From assembly GCF_018614415.1 (NCBI RefSeq), contig NZ_JAGGOO010000002.1:1-64000 (forward strand): a stretch of 64,000 nucleotides of DNA, in the 5' to 3' direction. The notes beneath the pieces were generated by a model that worked only from the letters and a program-made list of their open reading frames with translations, did no database searches and was not told the origin of the DNA. Shown here one piece after another: positions 50,090 through 58,760 of the stretch (position 1 is the stretch's first letter; each line of letters starts with the position of its first letter). Source of the stretch: Streptomyces sp. ISL-12. Lineage in GTDB: Bacteria; Actinomycetota; Actinomycetes; Streptomycetales; Streptomycetaceae. A program made the translations under genes and the position numbers.

Positions 50090-50524
50090 ATGCGCACCAT
50101 GTTGCGTGCCGCGGCGGTCGGGGCCGCGGTCACCGGGCTCTCGCTCGTCCCGGGCGCCGCCCAGGCGACCCCCGGCGGCCCCGGCGTCACCGGGACGGTG
50201 CTGGCCCAGTGGTCCGAGGCCGGCCGGGACTACGTCCTGCGCGAGATCACCATCCCGCCGGGCCAGGCGACCGGCTGGCACTACCACGACGGCACTCTGT
50301 ACGCCTACGTCCGGCAGGGGACGCTGAGCCACTTCGACGCCACCTGCGCCTCGGACGGCGTGTACAAGAAGGGCAGCTTCCTGAAGGAGCCGGCGGGCGC
50401 GGACCACGTGCACATCGGCCAGAACCGGGGCGCGGACAACGTCGTCCTGGAGGTCCTCTACGTCCTGCCGCACGGCGCCCCGTTCTCCGAGGACGCCCCC
50501 GACCCGGGCTGCGAACTGCCGTAA
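50090..50524 (+). CDS. Secreted cupin-domain protein
   Basis: Protein of 144 aa. The signal peptide MRTMLRAAAVGAAVTGLSLV ends at PGAAQA, with likely cleavage near residue 25. The cupin core has PGQATGWHYHDGTLYAYVRQG and FLKEPAGADHVHIGQNRG, with metal-binding histidines. Two cysteines (CASDG and DPGCELP) could form a disulfide outside the cell. GAAGGGA precedes ATG 50090. A near-consensus ECF41-type promoter lies upstream. Function unknown. Confidence 0.88.
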   Translation: MRTMLRAAAVGAAVTGLSLVPGAAQATPGGPGVTGTVLAQWSEAGRDYVLREITIPPGQATGWHYHDGTLYAYVRQGTLSHFDATCASDGVYKKGSFLKEPAGADHVHIGQNRGADNVVLEVLYVLPHGAPFSEDAPDPGCELP

Positions 50525-50543
50525 CCAGGCGGTGCCGGACGGC

Positions 50544-50570
50544 TGTCACAGGCTCCCCCACTGCGCGGTC
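50544..50570 (+). promoter_or_regulatory. ECF41-type promoter, exact consensus
   Basis: TGTCACA, 15 bases, CGGTC, 61 bases before the small frame at 50632 and 173 before the coiled-coil gene at 50744. Confidence 0.8.
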
Positions 50571-50631
50571 AATGCGGTGTCAACGGCTTGCGGCGGTGTC
50601 CGCCCGGGCCCCGCAGCGAAGGAGGAGGAGC

Positions 50632-50760
50632 ATGGCAGGGACACCCGTCGGCCGATGCGTCCGGGCGGCCACCGCCCGGACCGTCGCCGCACGTCAGACG
50701 CCCGTCCGCGGGCTTCCGGAGCGAGGGGAGGAGGGCCGGGAGGATGCCGCGCAGCACTGA
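50632..50760 (+). CDS. Possible 42-aa leader peptide or small protein
   Basis: ATG 50632 follows an excellent AAGGAGGAGG site and an exact ECF41-type promoter. The peptide is basic at first (RCVRAATARTVAARQ) and acidic at the end, with no recognisable family. Its stop lies 17 bases inside the next gene, so its translation could couple to that gene. I see no other function. Confidence 0.45.
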   Translation: MAGTPVGRCVRAATARTVAARQTPVRGLPERGEEGREDAAQH

Positions 50761-50974
50761 CCGGCCGACCGATCCCGCCGCCGCCACCGCGTCGCTCGCC
50801 GCGGAGGCCGCCCTGCTCGAAGGGCGGCTGACCCTGCTCCGCGAGGCGATCGACACAGTGGACGCCCGGATCGACGCGGTCTCCGAGACCCTCAGCCGGC
50901 TGCGCCGCTCGGTGGCCGCGCCCACCGACGGTGCGGCGTCCCCGGACGAGGAGCCGGCCACACGTCGTCCATAA
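50744..50974 (+). CDS. Short coiled-coil protein
   Basis: Protein of 76 aa. Residues about 14-55 (LAAEAALLEGRLTLLREAI and on to VSETLSRLRRS) form a heptad-rich coiled coil resembling the N-terminal coils of the proteins at 51132 and 57429, but there is no winged-helix domain. GGGAGG precedes ATG 50744. It is predicted to be transcribed from 50544-50570. It might heterodimerise with the longer relatives. Confidence 0.6.
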   Translation: MPRSTDRPTDPAAATASLAAEAALLEGRLTLLREAIDTVDARIDAVSETLSRLRRSVAAPTDGAASPDEEPATRRP

Positions 50975-51131
50975 CAGTGTGTTCCGCACACGGCCCACAC
51001 CGGTCCGTCCCCGCCCGGTGTGGGCCGCCGCATATGATGTCCGGGTAGCATCCCCCGGTGCCGGGCCAGGATGACGGAACCGGCACATCGGGCGGTTCTG
51101 TCCGGACAAGGGTTGAGGACGAGAGGAACGC

Positions 51132-51743
51132 ATGGTCTCCGTGACCCCGACGGCTCGCGACATCGAGAACACCGCCGAGAGCCTCCAGGAGGACCTGGCC
51201 CGGCTGGAGATCCAGCGGCAGGCGCTGGAGAGAGAGCTCGCCGCGGTCACCGCGCACCTCGACTCCGTGCAGCGGGCGCTGGCCGCCCTGCAGGCGCTGC
51301 TGCCCGGCACCTCCCCGTCCGCGGTCCCCGCACCCGCGGCGGTGCCGGCACCCCCGGTGGATCCGGCGCCCGAGGCGGCCGCCGAGGACGCCGGCGGCCG
51401 GTCCGCGGCCGGCCCCGCCGACTCCGGTCCCGTCCCCGCCCCCGAACCCGCCGCCACCCCGTCGCCCGCCGCCACCGCCGCTACTGCTTCTTCCGCTTCC
51501 GCCTCCGCTTTCTCCGCTTCAGCCGAAGCCGGGAAGTCGTACGGCAAGCTCACGGAGCAGATCCTGGCGTACTTCGCGGAGAACGCGGGCACCGACGTCC
51601 GCGCCCGCGATGTCGCGTCCGCGCTGGGACGCGACACCGACAGCGGCAGCATCAACGCCGTCCGCAGCACGCTCGACCGGCTGGTCGGCAGCTCCCGGGT
51701 GCGTCGGGTCGGGCGCGGTCTGTACCGCGCGGTCAAGCAGTGA
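51132..51743 (+). CDS. Coiled-coil/winged-helix putative DNA-binding protein (paralogue of 57429)
   Basis: Protein of 203 aa that I cannot assign to a named family. Residues about 10-60 form a coiled coil (LQEDLARLEIQRQALEREL). A low-complexity Pro/Ala/Ser linker follows to about 135, then a winged-helix-like domain: YGKLTEQILAYFAENAG, VRARDVASALGRD and INAVRSTLDRLVG, ending RVRRVGRGLYRA. That domain suggests DNA binding or a replication/partition-type wing. GAGAGGAA precedes ATG 51132. CCATAACAGTGTGTTCC lies about 155 bases upstream. The 3' end overlaps the NDH-2 gene by 11 bases. Confidence 0.75.
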   Translation: MVSVTPTARDIENTAESLQEDLARLEIQRQALERELAAVTAHLDSVQRALAALQALLPGTSPSAVPAPAAVPAPPVDPAPEAAAEDAGGRSAAGPADSGPVPAPEPAATPSPAATAATASSASASAFSASAEAGKSYGKLTEQILAYFAENAGTDVRARDVASALGRDTDSGSINAVRSTLDRLVGSSRVRRVGRGLYRAVKQ

Positions 51744-53091
51744 GCCGGTCCTCGCGCACCGGGGACTCCTCCGCGCGACGTGGTTCGCCGTGCGAGACGA
51801 AAGCCTCCCTCGGGTGCTGCACCGAGGCCAGGGAGACGATGTCCCGGCCGTAGAGGGCGGCGGTCACCCACACGGCGAACACCCGTGCCTTGCGCTCCCA
51901 GCTCGGTATCGCCAGCACGTGATAGCCGCGGTGCGTCAGCCAGGCCGGGAACCCCTTGATGACCAGGGACCGGTACTGGAAGATGCCACGGCCCATCCCC
52001 AGCGTGGCCACCACACCCAGGCTGCGGTGCCGGTACTCCTTGACGGGCCGGCCGCGCAGCGCCGCCACGATGTTCTTCGCCAGCAGTTTGCCCTGCCGGA
52101 CGGCGTGCTGGGCGTTGGGCACGGTACGGGCGCCCGGCCGGCCGGCCGCGAGGTCGGGCACCGAGGCGTCGTCGCCGGCCGCCCAGACGTCCGCCACCAC
52201 CCCGGTGTCCGCACTGACCCGCAGGTCCGCGCGTACGGTGAGCAGGCCGCGTTCGTCGACCGGCAGGTCGGTGTGGTTGTGCACGATCGGGTTGGCGGCG
52301 TTGCCCGCCGCCCACACCAGCAGGCCCGAGTCGTACGCGGTGCCGTCCGACAGCCGGACGTGGCCGTTCTCCGCCGACACCAGCTGGGTGTTCAGGTGCA
52401 CCCGGGCCCCCCGCTTCTCCAGTGACCGCACCACCCACGCGCCGGGCCGGTCGGTGACCTCGGGCAGGATCCGGCCCCGCGCCTCGACCAGGTGGAAGGC
52501 CGGCTCCTCGGGGCCGATCTCCGGATACTGCTTGAGCAGCGCGGTCGCCAGGCTCAGCAGCTCGCCGAAGCCCTCCACGCCGGAGAAGCCGCCGCCGACG
52601 ACGGTGACGGTGAGCAGCCGCGCGCGTTCGGGGCCGGGCGGCAGGGTCGCCGCGCGGTCGAACGAGGTGAGGAGGCGGTCGCGGATCGCGACCGCCTCCT
52701 CGACGTGCTTCAGTCCGTACGCGTGGTCGTGCAGCCCCGGGATGGGGAAGGTGCGGGTGACCGCGCCCGCCGTCACCACCAGCACGTCGTAGGGGAGGTC
52801 GAACGACGGCCCGGACTCCGGGCGGACGGTGACGGTGCGCGCGCTGTTGCGAATCTCCGTCACCGAGCCCGCGATCAGCCGGGTACGGCGCAGATGGCGC
52901 CGCAGCGAGACCGCGGCGTGCCGGGCCTCCACCGATCCGGCGACCACCTCGGGCAGGAACGGCTGGTACGTCATGTACGGACGGGGGTCGACCACGGTGA
53001 CCCGTGCCTCCCCCCGGCGCACCTTCTTCTCCAGGCCCCACGCGGTGTAGAAACCCGCGTAACCGCCACCCACGATCAAGATCTCACGCAC
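51733..53091 (-). CDS. Type II NADH dehydrogenase (NDH-2) family flavoprotein
   Basis: Protein of 452 aa. The FAD motif IVGGGYAGFYTAWGLE is at the N-terminus, VTVVGGGFSGVEGFGEL near 166 binds NADH, and VWAAGDDASVPD near 298 contacts FAD. The C-terminal ~100 residues include an amphipathic stretch (WLTHRGYHVLAIPSWERK) typical of membrane association. It would pass electrons from NADH to quinone without proton pumping. GTG 53091 follows AGAGGAC. An exact ECF41-type promoter lies 33 bases upstream. Confidence 0.92.
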   Translation of the reverse strand: MREILIVGGGYAGFYTAWGLEKKVRRGEARVTVVDPRPYMTYQPFLPEVVAGSVEARHAAVSLRRHLRRTRLIAGSVTEIRNSARTVTVRPESGPSFDLPYDVLVVTAGAVTRTFPIPGLHDHAYGLKHVEEAVAIRDRLLTSFDRAATLPPGPERARLLTVTVVGGGFSGVEGFGELLSLATALLKQYPEIGPEEPAFHLVEARGRILPEVTDRPGAWVVRSLEKRGARVHLNTQLVSAENGHVRLSDGTAYDSGLLVWAAGNAANPIVHNHTDLPVDERGLLTVRADLRVSADTGVVADVWAAGDDASVPDLAAGRPGARTVPNAQHAVRQGKLLAKNIVAALRGRPVKEYRHRSLGVVATLGMGRGIFQYRSLVIKGFPAWLTHRGYHVLAIPSWERKARVFAVWVTAALYGRDIVSLASVQHPREAFVSHGEPRRAEESPVREDRLTA

Positions 53092-53124
53092 GGTGTCCTC
53101 TGTTCTCTTGGCTTCACCCTCCTA

Positions 53125-53151
53125 GACCGGTCGGTGCCACTCGGTGTGACA
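53125..53151 (-). promoter_or_regulatory. ECF41-type promoter, exact consensus
   Basis: On the minus strand: TGTCACA, 15 bases, CGGTC, 33 bases before the NDH-2 start at 53091. Confidence 0.83.
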
Positions 53152-53159
53152 TGGGGGTG

Positions 53160-55109
53160 TCAGTGCCCGCTGTGCGCGCGAGAGCCGACGGTCACGTCGT
53201 TCTCGTAGACCAGCGACGTGCGGTGGCCGTACTGGATGGTGTACATCTTCTTCGCGCCGAAGACGACCTTGGTGGCGGCCGACGGGAAGTAGTCGGTGGT
53301 CCGCCGGGGGACGGGGGTGGCCACGTACGCCTGACCGGCCGGCACGGTGTACATGCTCAACGGCGCCTGGGTGGACGGCGAGAGACCGGCGGGGATCTCG
53401 GCGGCGTCCGGGTAGCTGGTGCCGTAGACCGGCACCGGGCCGGTGCCGGCCGGCGTGACGATCGTGGCGTCGCGGGCCGGTACGGTGTTGCGGCCGTGCG
53501 GGTTGTGGAACCACACCTTGGTGCCGCTGAACCAGATCGCGGTCCAGTCTCCCTCGCGGCCCGCGACGACGAACTGCTGGCCGGCCTGGGCGGTGCTGCC
53601 CCAGTCGTTGATGCGGGTGGTGCCGGGCTCCGAGGGGTGCAGGGCCTGGTCGCCGAAGAGGGGCGCGGACGCCCGGGGCGCGGTGCGCAGGTAAACGAAG
53701 TTCGACGCCCGGGTCGTGTCGGTGCACTCGGTGGTGGCGCCGGTCGGGTCGTCGGACGGGCAGATCCGCACGGTGTTCCGATTGTGGGTGAAGCCGGGTG
53801 CGATGGTCACGGCGGTGCCGACGCCGCCGACGCCGTGCGCGCCCCGGACCGGGACGCCGAGCAGGTCCATGAAGTGCTCCCAGTCCCAGTACGGGCCCGG
53901 GTCCCAGTGCACGCCGGACACCAGCGCGGAGTTGGGTCCGACGACGTTGTCGTGGCCGACGATGTGCCGGCGGTCGAGCGGGATGTCGAACCGTGCGGCC
54001 AGGTACTTCACCAGCTCGGCCGTCGCCTGGTACTGGGTCTCGGTGTACCAGGTGGCGCCGTGCGCGGCGAACGCCTCGTGCTCGATGCCCACCGAGTGCA
54101 TGTTGGCGACGTAGTTGCCCGCGTGGAAGGCGAGGTTCTCGGTGGGCACCATCTGGGTCACCGCGGCGTCCGAGGAGCGGATCACGTAGTGCGCCGAGGC
54201 CGTGCCCGCGAGCTGGGCGTTGGCGATGGCGGACGCGTAGGACCCCTCGGTGTCGTGGATGACGATCTGGTCGATGACGGTGCCGTTGGCCGGGCGGTCG
54301 GCGACCTGCCCGTTCGACGGGTGGGCCGGCACGAACGCGCAGTCCAGGGTGGCCGGGCACTCGGTGCCGGCGTCCGTCCCGGTGGGCAGGTCCAGCGCGT
54401 CCAACTGCGCGGGGGCCGGTGTGACGGCGGAGTCGGCGGCGAGCCGGACCCGCTGTCCGTCGGAGGTCTCGCGGGCGGCGCCGTGGCGCATCGTGGCGAA
54501 GACCCGGCCCGCGTAGGCGGCGGCGCCGCGCCGGTCGGTCGCCTGGCCGTAGCGGGCGACCGCCGCGTACCAGTCCTCCGGGTCGTCGGACAGCGGACCG
54601 TCGAGCTGCCTCTGGTACGACGCCAGCAGCGCCGCCCCGCCGCGGATGTTGGCGGCCGGGTCCGCGCGCAGTTCGGCGGCGGACAGGCCGGTCAGCCCGG
54701 CCGCGTCGCGCAGGGTGTGGCGGGCCTTGTCCCGGGCGAGCGCGCGCGCCTCCGCGCGGCCGGCCATGCCCGCCGCCCCGCCGGTCAGCATGCCGGTGGT
54801 GACGTCGGTCAGATGCATGGGGCCGTAACCGCCGGAGGCGCTGTGCTCACCCTGGTGCGTCTCCCAGGCCGACTGCTGGTAGGCCACGGCCATCAGCACC
54901 TCCCGGGGGACGTGGTAGTCCTCGGCCGCCTCGGTGAACATCCGTTGCAGAGCGGTGTCCTGGGCCGGGGTGTCCTGGGTCGCCTGGGCCACCACGGGGA
55001 CGGTTATCGCCCCCGCCACCACCAGGGCCGCCGCACCGAGCACGAGGGGCCGTCGGCGCAGGGCACGCCTGCGGTGGGAAGGTGTCTTGTCTGTCAATTG
55101 AAGTCCCAC
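53160..55109 (-). CDS. Secreted N-acetylmuramoyl-L-alanine amidase with extra N-terminal domain
   Basis: Protein of about 649 aa. A basic, hydrophobic signal sequence ([23 protein letters not shown]) opens it. Residues about 55-215 resemble a lysozyme/transglycosylase-like helical domain ([17 protein letters not shown]). An Amidase_2 (PGRP-type) domain follows, about 260-410, with [23 protein letters not shown] and [12 protein letters not shown] supplying zinc ligands. The C-terminal part has SH3-like strands ([16 protein letters not shown]). It should cleave peptidoglycan stems outside the cell. The start is uncertain: GTG 55109 or a TTG four codons later, both with weak ribosome sites. No ECF41-type promoter. 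Confidence 0.88.
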   Translation of the reverse strand: MGLQLTDKTPSHRRRALRRRPLVLGAAALVVAGAITVPVVAQATQDTPAQDTALQRMFTEAAEDYHVPREVLMAVAYQQSAWETHQGEHSASGGYGPMHLTDVTTGMLTGGAAGMAGRAEARALARDKARHTLRDAAGLTGLSAAELRADPAANIRGGAALLASYQRQLDGPLSDDPEDWYAAVARYGQATDRRGAAAYAGRVFATMRHGAARETSDGQRVRLAADSAVTPAPAQLDALDLPTGTDAGTECPATLDCAFVPAHPSNGQVADRPANGTVIDQIVIHDTEGSYASAIANAQLAGTASAHYVIRSSDAAVTQMVPTENLAFHAGNYVANMHSVGIEHEAFAAHGATWYTETQYQATAELVKYLAARFDIPLDRRHIVGHDNVVGPNSALVSGVHWDPGPYWDWEHFMDLLGVPVRGAHGVGGVGTAVTIAPGFTHNRNTVRICPSDDPTGATTECTDTTRASNFVYLRTAPRASAPLFGDQALHPSEPGTTRINDWGSTAQAGQQFVVAGREGDWTAIWFSGTKVWFHNPHGRNTVPARDATIVTPAGTGPVPVYGTSYPDAAEIPAGLSPSTQAPLSMYTVPAGQAYVATPVPRRTTDYFPSAATKVVFGAKKMYTIQYGHRTSLVYENDVTVGSRAHSGH

Positions 55110-55284
55110 TGTCGAAAGAGTCGGTTGACGTCACCGTCAAAGGGTGTGAGGCAGGCCGACGGAGGGCGGCCGCGAGCGGTCCACGGCCGCCAATTCCGGT
55201 GGGCGCGCCGGGAGTTCACACCGTTGCACACTGAACGTACCAGACGCCTGCCGGTACCGAGGTGCGGTACGGATCAACCGGTGT

Positions 55285-56019
55285 TCAGGCGCCCTGGTGC
55301 GCGCTCCAGTGCTTCTCCAGGATGTAGGCGACCTCCGCGGGCCGTTGCAGCGGCGGCCAGTGGTTGCAGTCCATCTCGATCACCGTCGAGGCGTGCAGGG
55401 AGGTGCCGAGCCGGCGCCCGAACTCGATCTGGCAGGCCGGGTCGAGGGCACCCCAGAAGACCAGGCACGGCGCCGGGACGGCGGACAGCCCCGCCTCCCA
55501 CTCCGCGCCCATGGTGACCGCGGACCGGTACAGCTTGAGGATGGCGTCCTTCATCGGCTCGTCCACCCGGCCCACCGTCTCCTCGGCCAGGTGCGCGGGC
55601 ACGTCGAAGCCGGCCGCGAGGTCCTGGGCGAAGGACTCCAGGCGCAGTTCTCTCATGAAGCGGTCGCCCTCGACCGGGTCCTGCCAGATCTTGGCCAACG
55701 GATGCCAGACATACCCGGCGTTGACCGGCCCGTTGCCGCCGGCCCAGGTGCGGACCAGGTCGGGACGGAGGCAGGCGACGCGGAGGCTGAGGATGCAGCC
55801 CCAGTCGTGACCGACCAGGTCCACCGGCTCACCGACCCGCTCCAGCCGCTCGATCAGCCAGTCGACGTACTCCTCCTTGGTGGAGCCGAAACCGGCCGGG
55901 CGCGGGGCGCCGAAGCCGGGCAGGTCCCAGGCTTCCACGTCGGTCCGGGTCAGGTGCCGGCGTACGCCGTCCCACACATGGTGGGTGTCGGGGACGCCGT
56001 GGATCAGGATCGCGGGCAT
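55285..56019 (-). CDS. Alpha/beta hydrolase of the epoxide hydrolase/haloalkane dehalogenase type
   Basis: Protein of 244 aa. IHGVPDTHHVWDGV is the oxyanion strand, and GHDWGCILSL carries an aspartate nucleophile typical of epoxide hydrolases and haloalkane dehalogenases. FWGALDPACQ supplies the acidic residue and CNHWPPLQRP the histidine. The substrate is unknown. AAGGAG lies 9 bases before ATG 56019. The upstream region holds the CACACTGTGTTGCAC element rather than an ECF41-type site on this strand. It is divergent from the sigma gene at 56276. Confidence 0.88.
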   Translation of the reverse strand: MPAILIHGVPDTHHVWDGVRRHLTRTDVEAWDLPGFGAPRPAGFGSTKEEYVDWLIERLERVGEPVDLVGHDWGCILSLRVACLRPDLVRTWAGGNGPVNAGYVWHPLAKIWQDPVEGDRFMRELRLESFAQDLAAGFDVPAHLAEETVGRVDEPMKDAILKLYRSAVTMGAEWEAGLSAVPAPCLVFWGALDPACQIEFGRRLGTSLHASTVIEMDCNHWPPLQRPAEVAYILEKHWSAHQGA

Positions 56020-56079
56020 GTCTGTGCACTCCTTCATCGGAGGTGGCGCCTCGTACGTGGGCGCGGCACCGCATCTTGT

Positions 56080-56094
56080 CACACTGTGTTGCAC
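56080..56094. promoter_or_regulatory. Candidate operator: ACACTGTGT palindrome
   Basis: CACACTGTGTTGCAC is identical to 234-248. It lies 60 bases upstream of the hydrolase start at 56019, in the divergent region. Confidence 0.4.
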
Positions 56095-56176
56095 CGACGG
56101 TCCGGCCCGTGGGGCTGCCGACGGGCGCGCGGTCGTACCGGGCACGGTGCGAGAGCAACCACGCGCCCTGCCCGGA

Positions 56177-56203
56177 TGTCACATGATCCGTGCGTGTCCG
56201 GTC
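56177..56203 (+). promoter_or_regulatory. ECF41-type promoter, exact consensus, of a sigma gene
   Basis: TGTCACA, 15 bases, CGGTC, 72 bases before the sigma factor start at 56276, consistent with autoregulation or sigma cross-talk. Confidence 0.83.
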
Positions 56204-56275
56204 TGCTCTGCGGAGGGCACCGCGGCCGACAGTGCTGGTGGCGATGTGGTGTCCCGGGAGAGGAAGGACCACTCG

Positions 56276-57283
56276 ATGGGCGAGACCGGTGGCGCGGTAC
56301 CGATCGCGGAGCTGCTCGACGAGCGACGGCATCTGCTCGACGTGGCCCACTGGATGCTGGGCACCGCCCCCGGGGCGGAGGACGCCGTGACCGAGACCTA
56401 CCGGCGGTGGTACGCCCTGACCGACGCCCGCCGGGCGGCCGTCGCCGAGCCGCGCGCCTGGCTGACCAGGACCACCGGCATCATCTGCCTGGCCCGGCTC
56501 GCCCGGCCCGGACGCGCTTCGCCCGGGCGCCTTTCGCCCGAGCACCTTTCGCCGGGACACCCTTCGCCCGGACTCCCCTCGTCGCGGCGTCCCTCCCCCG
56601 CGCGTACGGGGTCCGCGCGCACGGGGTCCGCGGCGGCCGGCGGCGGGGCGGGCCGGCCGGCCCGCCCGCCCGATCCGGCTTTGACCGAGGAGATCAGCGG
56701 CGTCCTGCTCGACGCCCTGGCCACGCTCTCCCCGGCGGAACGGGCCGCGTTCGTCCTCAACGATGTCTTCGCCATGCCGCCCCGGGCGGTGGCCGGCATC
56801 GTGGGGCGGTCACCGCGCGCGTGCGCCGAACTCGCCGACCGGGCCCGGCACAGCCTGCGGGCCGGCCGCGCCCGCCCCACGGCGGACCGGGAGCACGACA
56901 GTGTCGTCCGGGCCGTCCGGCGGGCGTGTGCCACGGCCGACACCACCGGGCTGGCGGCCCTGCTGGCGCCGGACGCCACCGCCCTCTTCGACGGCGGCGG
57001 CAAGGTCCGTGCCCTGACCCGCCCGGTGCGCGGAAAACACCATGTGACCCGTACTCTCCTCACCCTCCTCGCGCTCCGTCCGCGCACCACCCTCCACCTG
57101 CGCCGGGCCAACGGCCGCACCGCGATCGTGGTGCGCCACCGCGCCCGGACCGCCGCCGTCATCAGCTTCGACGTCTCCGGTCACCAGGTCACCGAGGTCT
57201 GGGCCGTGCTCAACCCCGACAAGCTGCGGGCCTGGAACCGCTCCCGCTTCCCCGTCGACGAGCGCGGCCCGCGGGACGGCTGA
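56276..57283 (+). CDS. Divergent ECF41-like sigma factor with low-complexity linker
   Basis: Protein of 335 aa. Region 2 is weak (LLDVAHWMLGTAPGAEDAVTETYRRW), but region 4 keeps a helix-turn-helix (PRAVAGIVGRSPRACAELADRAR). Between them lies a linker of about 45 residues built from 5-residue SPG.L-type repeats (SPGRLSPEHLSPGHPSPGL), encoded by ~15-bp DNA repeats at 56516-56575. The SnoaL-like domain is intact, with DGGGKVRALTRPV and LNPDKLRAWNRS. GGAAGGA precedes ATG 56276. It has its own exact ECF41-type promoter. Its degenerate relative is at 49033. Confidence 0.87.
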   Translation: MGETGGAVPIAELLDERRHLLDVAHWMLGTAPGAEDAVTETYRRWYALTDARRAAVAEPRAWLTRTTGIICLARLARPGRASPGRLSPEHLSPGHPSPGLPSSRRPSPARTGSARTGSAAAGGGAGRPARPPDPALTEEISGVLLDALATLSPAERAAFVLNDVFAMPPRAVAGIVGRSPRACAELADRARHSLRAGRARPTADREHDSVVRAVRRACATADTTGLAALLAPDATALFDGGGKVRALTRPVRGKHHVTRTLLTLLALRPRTTLHLRRANGRTAIVVRHRARTAAVISFDVSGHQVTEVWAVLNPDKLRAWNRSRFPVDERGPRDG

Positions 57284-57428
57284 GCGGGCCCGGACCGGTT
57301 CCACCCGTTACGCTCTGCCCACAAGAGTGGCAACAATTGACGGACACGTTTTCACCCGTCCATCACTGTGTCTTCCTCGTGGGAACAGGAGGGGCTGGGA
57401 CAGGAAGCGGCGACGATGAGAGGGAAAC

Positions 57429-57878
57429 ATGGTTCCGGCATCTCGCGCAGCACGCACCATCGAGAGCACCGCTGAGCGCCTCCAGGAGGATCTCAGCCGC
57501 CTGGAGTGGCAGAAGCGGGCGCTGGAACGGGAGCTGGCCGCCGTCCTCGCCCATCTGACCTCCGTGCAGCGGGCCCTGAGCGCCCTCGAAGCGGTACTGG
57601 AGGAACCGTCCGACACGGTGCGGCAGGAACCGACGGGCGCGGCACGGGAGGAACAGCCGGGCACGGAGCGTGCGTACGGCCGGCTGACCGAGCAGATCCT
57701 GCACTGCCTCGCGCAGGCCGGTGACACCGATGTGCGCGCCCGTGACGTGGCGGTGGCACTCGGCCGACCCACCGACAGCGGCAGTGTCAACGCGATCCGC
57801 AGCACGCTGGACCGGCTCGTCGGTGCCTCCCGGGTCCGCCGTACCGGCCGGGGCCTCTACCGTGCCCAGCGTCCCTGA
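57429..57878 (+). CDS. Coiled-coil/winged-helix putative DNA-binding protein (paralogue of 51132)
   Basis: Protein of 149 aa. The N-terminal coiled coil (LQEDLSRLEWQKRALEREL) and C-terminal winged-helix-like domain (YGRLTEQILHCLAQAGDTD, VNAIRSTLDRLVG, RVRRTGRGLYRA) match the protein at 51132; only the linker is shorter. It lies 145 bases after a sigma gene, as the paralogue lies near one. GAGAGGGAAA precedes ATG 57429. A TTGACG with a CATCAC 18 bases on is a weak sigma-70-like candidate upstream. Function unknown; DNA binding inferred. Confidence 0.75.
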   Translation: MVPASRAARTIESTAERLQEDLSRLEWQKRALERELAAVLAHLTSVQRALSALEAVLEEPSDTVRQEPTGAAREEQPGTERAYGRLTEQILHCLAQAGDTDVRARDVAVALGRPTDSGSVNAIRSTLDRLVGASRVRRTGRGLYRAQRP

Positions 57879-58111
57879 AGAGGCGGCGTCCGGCGGGCTG
57901 ATGGCCCCGAACGCCGGCTCGCGGGGGATCGAGCGAACGTCCGGGGCCGCAGCACCCGCTCGGCTCTGGAGAACGGGTGCGACAACGTCGACTCTACCGC
58001 AGGTTGACACTCTTTGAAGTCACCGTGGCGACGCGCACCCGACTCCCGTAACAATGTTGTGTCGAGTGTGCGGCCGACTCGGTCGGACCACGCCCACAAC
58101 GGACCATACTG

Positions 58112-58717
58112 GTGGATGTGAACGATCCGCACGAGCGCCCGTCCCCGCCCCCGCCGGCGGAGGTCGCCGCGCCGCTCCGGCCGGCCCCGCCGACGCACCC
58201 GCCCGCGCAGCCGGGTGACAGTGTGGACGTCATGCTGCGGCAGTGGGAGGGGCCGCTGCCCGGGGTGGACGTGTCGTCGAGCGCGGTGCTGGCGCGGCTG
58301 CTGCGCGCGGCCCGGCTGGCCGAGGAACTGTTCGTGGAGCGGCTGCGCCGCCAGCCCGGTCCGGCCCTCACCAACGTCGGGGACTTCGACCTGCTGCGGA
58401 CGCTGCGCCTGGCGGCCCCCGGCAACGCGCTCACGCCGGGGCAGCTGATGCGTTCCCTCGTCATCTCGTCGGCCGGCCTCAGTGGGCGGCTCAACCGGCT
58501 GGAGCGGGACGGCTGGATCGTGCGGACCGCCTCCCCGGACGACCGCAGGCGCTCCCTGGTCACCCTCACTCAGCAGGGCCGGCGGGAGTTCGACCGCCGT
58601 CTGGAGAGCCACCTGGCCGTGGAGCGTCAACTGCTGTCCGTGCTCAGTCCCGAGGAGCGCGGCGCCGTAGTGACCGCGCTGCGCAAGCTGCTGCTCGCGC
58701 TGGAGACGGCCGAGTGA
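58112..58717 (+). CDS. MarR-family transcriptional regulator
   Basis: Protein of about 201 aa. A Pro-rich N-terminal 35 residues precede a MarR domain: FDLLRTLRLA, helix-turn-helix LTPGQLMRSLVISSAGLSGRLNRLERDGWI and wing RTASPDDRRRSLVTLTQQGRRE. The start is unsure: GTG 58112 or GTG 58118, with no ribosome site. CATACT at 58105-58110 could be a -10 giving a leaderless transcript from 58118. It is a candidate binder of palindromes nearby (59142 or the ACACTGTGT elements). It converges on the gene at 58761. Confidence 0.85.
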   Translation: MDVNDPHERPSPPPPAEVAAPLRPAPPTHPPAQPGDSVDVMLRQWEGPLPGVDVSSSAVLARLLRAARLAEELFVERLRRQPGPALTNVGDFDLLRTLRLAAPGNALTPGQLMRSLVISSAGLSGRLNRLERDGWIVRTASPDDRRRSLVTLTQQGRREFDRRLESHLAVERQLLSVLSPEERGAVVTALRKLLLALETAE

Positions 58718-58725
58718 GCGGCCGG

Positions 58726-58756
58726 CCCGGTACCGCGGGGCCCGCGCGGTACCGGG
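58726..58756. terminator. Bidirectional terminator, 12-bp perfect stem
   Basis: Arms 58726-58737 and 58745-58756 pair perfectly around a 7-base loop, between convergent MarR and membrane-protein genes. Confidence 0.8.
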
Positions 58757-58760
58757 GCGG

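Noticed and set aside
56077..56102. TGTCACA followed by CGGTC with 14-base spacing
   Set aside because: The spacing is one base short and a perfect copy lies 100 bases downstream for the same gene. The TGTCACA here is part of the CACACTGTGTTGCAC element. It could be a weak second promoter.
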